Positions 57,662-64,000 of a stretch of DNA of 64,000 nucleotides are shown here, piece after piece. Source of the stretch: Raffaelea ambrosiae (Eukaryota > Ascomycota > Sordariomycetes > Ophiostomatales > Ophiostomataceae). A program made the translations under genes and the position numbers. The DNA lies in NCBI GenBank assembly GCA_002778195.1, contig PCDI01000004.1, positions 2,640,226-2,704,225 of the forward strand. Reading direction: 5' to 3'. The notes under the pieces are model-generated. The model saw nothing but the letters and a program-made list of their open reading frames with translations. It made no database searches and was not told where the DNA came from. Each line of letters begins with the position of its first letter. Position 1 is the stretch's first letter.

Positions 57662-59032
57662 CACAAGAGTCCAAGCCCTTGGACGACGACCGTGGACATG
57701 CTGACCTTTCGGCCACTGGCGTCCAGCGCACAGCCTCGAGACTCCCCATCTGAGTTTCAAGATGCCATTGCCCATATTACGTGGCAGCGACTGCATCCTC
57801 TGTAGTTGCTCCATTTCCATAATGGGACAACAATAATTTTTTTTTTCCAGTATACACATATTAGTGGGCTTATCGGTAGAGCCGTGCGTGCATCTAGAGA
57901 AACTCCAGATCATTGTTACGCGTCAACGCTCGAGCGTATTCGATTTTGCTACCCCTTCTTTTTTTTTTTCTACTGCCATTGCGGTCTTGGCCAGCCAGTG
58001 ACGCGTCAACGACAGCCATATGAACAATGGCGATGGAACTGTGCTTGAGCATTGTGCCCAACTAGGAAGCAAACCGACTGCAAAAAATCCTTTCTCGTTC
58101 GCTTGCTCGACTTGGATGCGGCTCTGAAGGGGTCGTCATCGCATGCCATTGACCAATCAGGGCCAACCAATATTGCGATCCTAAGGAAACCTACTCCTGT
58201 ACGATACAACGCGACCAAGCACGGCCACTATCAATGCAACTGCACATAGGATAGGTTTCTATGCACGTTGTTGGATGGACGTGTTTTCGGCTGATAATGC
58301 AACATTGAACACGAAAGCAGCAAAAAAAAAAAAAGAAAAAAGGAGCAAATGCGAATGGGCAAGCCTACGCGAGCGAGGGGCTCGTCAAAGCTTCTTCTGA
58401 CGTTGACAAGACGAGTTTCTCCACACGCATTGCATTGACAAGAAGGTTTCTACGGAGTCCAAAGAAGGCTCAGTTCATCCAAGGTTGCCTTGCGCTGCTG
58501 CCAGGGGGGGACCTTGCATGGACCTAGTATTGCGGAGAAGCGTTTCAGCAACTGGACAGACGTGGAATTGAGTACAAAAATATCGGTTCTTAGCGCAGAC
58601 ATGGCCCACGGATCCACTATAAAAGGGGCAAAAAGCAGGAACCAAAAGCGGGCCGCTGGGAGCCAACGGTAGCTGGCGGCACATGACAGCTCGGGCGTGG
58701 CTGACGATTTCAGTGGAGCCCGTTGACGCGGCCTGCTATATGTTTCCTTCCGTGCACAATCCTCCCTTTCGAAAGGCGCCTGTAAATAGCTTCATCAGCA
58801 CTCCATCTGGGAAGCACTGGTCTCTGGATGCATGAATCCAATAGCACACCCGTATTAAGACGCTGTCGTCACTTGGCCACAGAGCCACGGAGGCCTGTGA
58901 TAGGGCCGATGATTCAGCCCCGTGCGTAGTGCGTACTCGTCCAGGGCTCGCCGGCATACGAGGCCGGTCTGGGCCGCGCATGCAGCCTATGCGAAGCCGA
59001 TTTCCAGACGTCCTCGCTCTGCCCTTTTCAGA

Positions 59033-59038
59033 TATAAA
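59033..59038 (+). promoter_or_regulatory. TATA element of the small secreted protein gene
   Basis: TATAAA lies about 200 bases before the ATG and is followed by a pyrimidine-rich leader. Confidence 0.45.
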
Positions 59039-59234
59039 TCCTTCCCAGCCCTACGGTCTTATTGCTCCTTTCATTCAGCGCACACCAGCAAGCCACCTTC
59101 ACTGAGCACCATCGAAATCACGTAGCCAACACCCAGCACTTTATTCTTTCACTCTTTCTTCCACTCTCTTTTCGTTTAGATTATTCTTCCTCCCCCCTTT
59201 TTTTTCACACCCCTTTACTATCAAATCATTCGCC

Positions 59235-59937
59235 ATGTGGTACAGCACCATTGCCAGCGTGGCGCTTTGCCTGGTCTTCACGGAAGCAGCCACGCCGTAC
59301 AAGCCTGTCAAACGCACTGCTGACGTGCAGCTTTACGCCTATGGCACAAACATTCCAGGGCTTGCGGTGTATACGGACGACGACGGTATATGAGCCCACG
59401 CATGTCTCTCAGACTGGGGGGGGGGGAATACAGTCAACTAACTTGATTTTAGATCTGGCTTACATCGCCGATCCGTCTGCCAACCTCACCGCTCTCACGT
59501 GTTCGTACTGCATCCAATGGCTACCACCACCCCCTCCCTCCTACTCGTCCACTTCCACATGGCAGCCATACTAACCAGACTCCCCAGGGACCATCGACAC
59601 CTCTGGCACCCTGCCATGGAACGTGACAACCGGGGCAGTCACCAACTCCACGGTTTCTTCGGCCGCGTTCTATATTGTGACCGACGACGATGCCTATGAA
59701 CAGGCTGGCTTTAGGTCTTCCAACGGAAGCGTGCCCACTGGTGCCACTACCACCGGACTCCTCACATACGGTCCGTATGTCATGTACCTGTCCAGCGACG
59801 GCACTTATCTTTCGGAGTTTTGGGCAACAAGCACGAATACCTCGGGAGTCTGGGCGCTCATGTGGAACGCGGCTGGCGCATCCAAGACGAACAGCGTGCC
59901 CATCTCTCTTAAAACCACGGCCCCGATCTCGTCGTGA
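59235..59937 (+). CDS. Small secreted protein of unknown function
   Basis: Three exons, 59235-59385, 59453-59500 and 59588-59937, encode 182 residues. A signal peptide (MWYSTIASVALCLVFTEAA) is followed by TPYKPVKR, a likely Kex2 site, and then ADVQLYAYGTNIPGLAVYTD. The rest is Ser/Thr-rich beta-strand-like sequence with N-x-T sites (ANLTALT, WNVTTGAVTNST) and YEQAGFRSSNGS. There are almost no cysteines in the mature part. I recall similar YAYGxxISGLPVxYADGLAYIG-type secreted proteins in Sordariomycetes, with no known activity. The middle exon is only 48 nt and its donor is GTTCGT, non-typical, chosen because it alone restores LTALTWTIDTSG. A G11 run sits in the first intron. Confidence 0.75.
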
Positions 59938-61023
59938 TAGGGGCGCTATGGAATGAGGGCTGTGTTGTGAACCCGTTTCAGGCCCAATTCTCGTCCGCCA
60001 AATGTGAACAGTCCTAGCTCGTTTTTCCTAGAGAGTTTTGACTTGCACTTATATGGTTTTTGTGTGTGTGTGTTTGTGTGTTTGCTTGTGCTGGACTTTT
60101 TTCTTTTTCTTTTCTTTTTTCGTCTTTTCTTTCCTTTTCTAGTCGCTTTCTCCAAAAGGGCAGGTCCCTATGGCCAGGAACAATGTTTCCGTTATCTCAA
60201 TCTGACAGGGGTCCCTTTTGGTGCAAAGTTTGTTCGAATTATGTGTAAAAGCGTTACAATCGGTGCGGCTGAAGTATATAGAACAGAATCGCGTCTCGGC
60301 AATAAACGGTCATAAAAATGCACATCCCTTCACATACAAGTTGGGCGCATGAGTACTAGCAGACAACGCCCTGCCCCACGAGCACATGGTTATTTCATAC
60401 TCGCAATTAATAGAGCAGCCCTCCCCCCCGCCAAGGTACATAGTAGAAGCTTTTCCATACCAAACGGTCTCTTATCAGGCCCTAGGAGACACCGCCGTTG
60501 GACATGGCGTGGGGGTTTGTGGCGACGGTAACTAGTCACTTTTGCTACATAACTAGCAGAAACCCAACTGCTCGGTTAGCGCCGCCTTCCGTGCTGTTCC
60601 CAGCCCGTGCTGTTCCCAGCCCGCCGGCTTGCCCTGATCAAATTATGGGGTTGCGCATGCTCGGGGCCAGGAATTGTTCCTGCGTACCAGGCCTGAATCC
60701 TTCACGTATCTTTTTGTTATCTCCCCCGTTCAATCGCAAGAGATAAGAGCCTCGAGCCACCAATAGAGTCGAAGAGCAAGGCACACCTCATATACAGGTG
60801 TGACTCGGCTGACACTCCTAGATATGCTACGTTTCTCCCAGTTTTCGAAATGCCTCCGCCCTTTCCCACCAGAAGTCAGAACCCCCCTTACATCACAAAA
60901 AGAGTCTACCTTGACTCTACGGCCTTGTTTCTTGTTTCTTTTTTTTTTTTGTCCGTGCAGCCTCGTGGAGATGTTTCCCGCTGTATGCCAGGTGCCGAGT
61001 CCAACCCCAGAGCACTGTCCAAC
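59938..61023. other. Intergenic, no gene seen
   Basis: T-rich 3' flank of the secreted-protein gene (60050-60150), a 16-bp tandem duplication (about 60590-60622) and the promoter of the rhodopsin-domain gene. Confidence 0.5.
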
Positions 61024-62251
61024 ATGAAGGCAACGGATCCGGGTTACCATGGTCTTGTCATTGAAGCTTGGATACTATGGGGCATTGCTATTCTGACCGT
61101 TTTCAGCCGAATGGCTTCAAGATGGCTGAATCTGGGCTCCCTGTCCAGATTTCAACTGGATGACTACCTCATGGTCGTAGCCACTGTACGTTCTGCAATT
61201 GAACCCACTTTCTGATCCCGATGATCCACAGAACTGACAGAAAAAAAAAACCGCGTGCGACAGGCTACCTTGACGGGCGTGGTGGTGACGTCCATCCAAG
61301 TATCCATCTACGGCAGCAATTATGTATCCGACGAAATGGCCGAAGCCTTTACACCCGAAGAAAAGCGACACGCCATACTGGGGAGCAAAATGCTCATTGC
61401 TCTGGAAGAGTTTATGCTAGCAACGCTCTGGATAGTCAAGGCCTGCCTGCTCATCCTCTACTACCGAATGACGTGGGTCGCCCAATATACAACTGCCCGC
61501 CTGGACTCCATACTGACAATGCCGGCTGTCGCACAGGTCCAAGCTTCGAGAGGGCCAGGTAGTCAAGATCCTCGCCGTATATTGTGCCATTGGCTATGTG
61601 GTGATTCAGATTCTCTATCTCGGCGTATGGTGCCGGCCGATTACAAACTACTGGGCCGTCCCTGTTCCCGACAATGCTCGTAAGTCGTCTGCCATCTGGT
61701 ACACCAATGTGCATTCTTTTTTTTTTTTAACCTCTCGGCCAGAACAATGCAAAACATACAGACACCACATGATAACCGTGTCCGCGTTCCACATATCCTC
61801 CGACCTGGCCATGCTCGGCATCCCCCTCCCCCTTATTGTCGGCTCGGCCCTGCGGTGGCGACGCAAGATTCTGCTGTGTATTGTGTTTGGTCTGGGTATT
61901 CTCGTCGTTGTCATCGCCATCCTCAACCGGTACTACAACTTTACCGACGTCAACAGCCTGGTGTTTCTAAACTGGTACAACGCCGAGGCCAGTGCCGCGG
62001 TCATGATCGCCAACATTCCTCTTTGCTGGGCGTTGCTTCGCAGAATCTTCGCGCTCGACTCGTGGGGCAACTCGACGAACAGAGGCAGGTCGGTCCCAAA
62101 TGCGCCGCCGACAATCGGTAGCGGTGGCAGGGTGTACCTGGGACCGGATGCCGCCATTATGGGCAGGAGGGAGTTGACGGAAAGCATGACGAGAATCACA
62201 AGCGTCATAAGGAAGGACAACCAAGATGAACATGAATTGATACCGTACTAA
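61024..62251 (+). CDS. Fungal rhodopsin-domain integral membrane protein
   Basis: Four exons, 61024-61185, 61264-61472, 61537-61679 and 61743-62251, encode 340 residues. Seven hydrophobic segments are seen, beginning with IEAWILWGIAILTVFSRMAS and including LLILYYRMTSKLREGQVVKI restored across intron 2. The LDDYLMVVAT motif after helix 1 and the CRPITNYWAVP segment after helix 4 are landmarks of the large fungal rhodopsin-domain (PF20684-type) family. Members are plasma-membrane proteins, several of which carry CFEM domains. No CFEM domain precedes this one. There is no retinal-binding lysine pattern of microbial rhodopsins, so a photoreceptor role should not be assumed. The cytosolic tail is hydrophilic and ends DEHELIPY. 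Confidence 0.88.
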
Positions 62252-62596
62252 TAATTGCGTTCCACGAGTTTCGATATGATACCCAACAGTCCCCACCCCC
62301 CCCTCTATTTGAAGAGGAAATAGATAGTGCTTAAGTTAGTGCCAGTTCGATATAATGATATCCAGGACATAGAAAGATTTGGTTCGGCAGTGCATTGGCC
62401 ATGGCCCAGGAGGAACATCCCTTAAAAGTAAGCTTGTTCGCGAGGGGCATAAAACCGTAAACCCGAAAAAGTGGACCCTAACGGTTTTCCGGGATTTGTG
62501 TTTTTTTCTTTTTTCTTTTTTTCTTTGCTTTCCATTTTTACGACCCGAACTACCGCCACTCCATTCGTGCACCCCCCCCCCCCCCCAAATACAAAC
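62252..62596. other. Spacer and leader of the last regulator
   Basis: T-rich sequence and a C15 run at 62572-62586 ending 10 bases before the ATG. No gene is seen. Confidence 0.5.
62572..62586. repeat. C15 homopolymer in a 5' leader
   Basis: A run of 15 C ending 10 bases before the start codon of the last Zn2Cys6 gene. Confidence 0.8.
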
Positions 62597-64000
62597 ATGT
62601 CTGATCAGACGGGACCAGTGCCGAGCATCCGTGTCTCCGAGGGTGATCCGTCCTCGCCGACCGCCAAGGGCGACAATGAGCAGAACGCGAACCCCGGCGC
62701 GGCTCACGACGACAGGGCGTCGCGTCGCATTGCATGCGACATATGCAGAGGCCGCAAGGTGCGCTGTGATCGGGTGCATCCCATGTGCGGCCGATGTCGC
62801 CGGCTGGGACACAAATGCGGATACTCGGGGCACCGCAAGCGAGATGCCGCCAAGCTCAGCATTTTTCAGGCCCTCATCAGCCTGCACGAACGACTAGGTA
62901 GGCGAGAAAGAGAGAAAGGGGGAAAGAAAGAAAGAAAACAGTAAAAGCAGTAGAAACAGTAGAAAGAAAAAAAGGCAAAGAGGCAAAGAAGCAAAGAAGC
63001 AAAAAAGGCCAAAAAAGGCCAAAAAAAGAAAAAAAAAAGCAAAAGGGCTCAGGGTTTTGACTGTGATGCAGCGCAGACCGAGGCCCAGCTGGCCCTGACC
63101 CAGCAGGCCAATCCACACACCAGCCATCCGGACCAGGCCGAAGCACAGCACTCGACTCCTAGCCAGACAATCGCGTCGTCCGAAAATGCGTTTCGCTACG
63201 ACTCGTTCCCCTTTATGGACCCGCAGCCGGCCCTGATGGACCCTGTGCTGGACGGCTGGTAAGGAGCCGTGAGCCGGCCGAGAGGACGGACGTCCCCCAT
63301 CCCAAGAAGCTTACGCAGGCTAATCTGGGGCGGTGGCAGGAACCAGCCGAGCATCGATTTTGATAGCATGGTGCTGCCCGCGGACGGTCTTGACTTTCCC
63401 GTGGACCTGGCGGACCGACCGCCGCCGCCCGACCCTCCGTCGGTGCCGTCATCGGCCCACGCGGCTCCGAGCAGCAGCAGGAGCGAGCACGAGCTGACTC
63501 CCGGGGACCTCCACATCTTGTAATGGACTCCGGCGCGCGATCATTGAGAGACGGGAGAAGAAGCTGACCAAAACCCCACCAACTAGCCATGAAGCCTACT
63601 TCCACCACGTCCATGCGGCCATCCCCATGATCAACCGGCGGCGCTTCTCCGCGCAGGTCAAGGCGGCCGGCCATCTGCGACCGGAAGTGAAGAGTCTGAG
63701 CTACAGCGTTGCGCTGTTGGGGGCCGTGGCCGCGATGGCCACGACAAAGGCCCATCATAACCGAGTCGACGTGGAGGAGACGTGCTACCGCGTTGCGCGC
63801 AAGCACCTCCACGTGGCCGACGGCGACGACGAAGCGAGCGGATTCAACAGCCTCGTCATGCTGCAGGCGTGCACCCTGGTGGCGTACTACGAGTTCCGGC
63901 GCACGTCCTTTGCGCGGGCGTGGATGAGCCTGGGCCGGGCCATCCGGCTGGCCAAGATGCTGGGCCTGCACCGCGCCGACCCCAGAGAGTGGCCGCGCAG
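62597..64000 (+). CDS. Zn2Cys6 transcription factor with Fungal_trans domain (3' end beyond window)
   Basis: Exons 62597-62897, 63072-63258, 63340-63519 and 63587-64000 (continuing) encode at least 360 residues. The cluster RRIACDICRGRKVRCDRVHP continues MCGRCRRLGHKCGYS, giving CX2CX6CX6CX2CX6C. After a Ser/Pro-rich linker the regulatory domain begins with HEAYFHHVHAAIPMINRRRF. It goes on to AWMSLGRAIRLAKMLGLHRA, a hallmark of the Fungal_trans domain. The first intron (62898-63071) is made almost wholly of A/G-rich repeats such as AAAAAAGGCC. Target genes are unknown. The adjacent rhodopsin-domain gene is upstream in the same direction. Confidence 0.88.

Larger units (their letters stand above)
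57428..59234. other. 1.8 kb divergent promoter region
   Basis: Upstream of the laccase there is a TATATA element at 57656-57661. Upstream of the small secreted protein there is a TATAAA at 59033-59038. No gene is recognised between them. Confidence 0.5.

Noticed and set aside
57873..57960. tRNA-like stretch with TTATCGGTAGAGC and TATTCGATT
   Set aside because: It resembles A and B boxes only partly, the acceptor stem does not pair, and no cloverleaf could be drawn.
61024..62251. Light-sensing rhodopsin interpretation
   Set aside because: The family name refers to a fungal seven-helix domain. No retinal-lysine context of microbial opsins is visible.
1..64000. CRISPR arrays, insertion sequences, intact transposons, telomeric repeats
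   Set aside because: None were seen. Repeats are limited to short tandem units, homopolymers and one inverted repeat.

Overview
The window is nuclear DNA of a filamentous ascomycete (Pezizomycotina), most likely a Sordariomycete. Genes carry short GT-AG introns with CTAAC/CTGAC-type branch sites. Coding exons are GC-rich and are separated by 0.3-4.5 kb of A/T-tract-rich spacer. The gene families are typically fungal: Zn2Cys6 regulators, DUF3176, cerato-platanin, sterol C-14 reductase, ascomycete laccase, GH92 and CCCH/DUF7923 proteins. No bacterial operons, CRISPR arrays, rRNA or convincing tRNA genes were seen. Exon models below were built by reading splice sites, and every model closes in frame.

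Layout. 0-14 kb is mostly conserved housekeeping: a DUF8004-type protein (partial, -), the dynactin p62 subunit (+), ribosomal protein eS7 (-) and a zinc-dependent cinnamyl-alcohol-type dehydrogenase (-), then 2.5 kb of near-empty spacer. 14-33 kb is accessory in character: a DUF3176 membrane protein, an amidase, a Zn2Cys6 regulator, a relic of a second amidase, a cerato-platanin, another Zn2Cys6 regulator, a kelch protein, an AT-richer allantoate-permease-like MFS gene, and a second complete amidase whose 3' exons resemble the relic. The two amidases, two regulators and a DAL5-like permease suggest a loose amide/nitrogen-scavenging neighbourhood; this is inference.

33-58 kb carries a secreted alpha/beta-hydrolase with a TAP-like C-terminus, sterol C-14 reductase (ERG24), a 4.5 kb spacer, a secreted GH3 beta-glucosidase with an unusual 5' end, an FAD-dependent amine oxidase of the fructosyl-amino-acid/sarcosine oxidase type, a CCCH zinc-finger protein with a perfect inverted repeat just past its stop, a secreted GH92 alpha-mannosidase and a secreted laccase. 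58-64 kb has a small secreted protein, a rhodopsin-domain seven-helix protein and the start of a third Zn2Cys6 regulator cut by the window end.

No clearly new multi-gene system is present. The most interesting signals are: the GC-AG intron and two alternative in-frame signal peptides of the GH3 gene; the 17-bp perfect inverted repeat with a nested hairpin at 49317-49381; the amidase relic at 21 kb paired with a compositionally mosaic intact amidase at 30-32 kb; and the AT-rich permease island at 27-30 kb.
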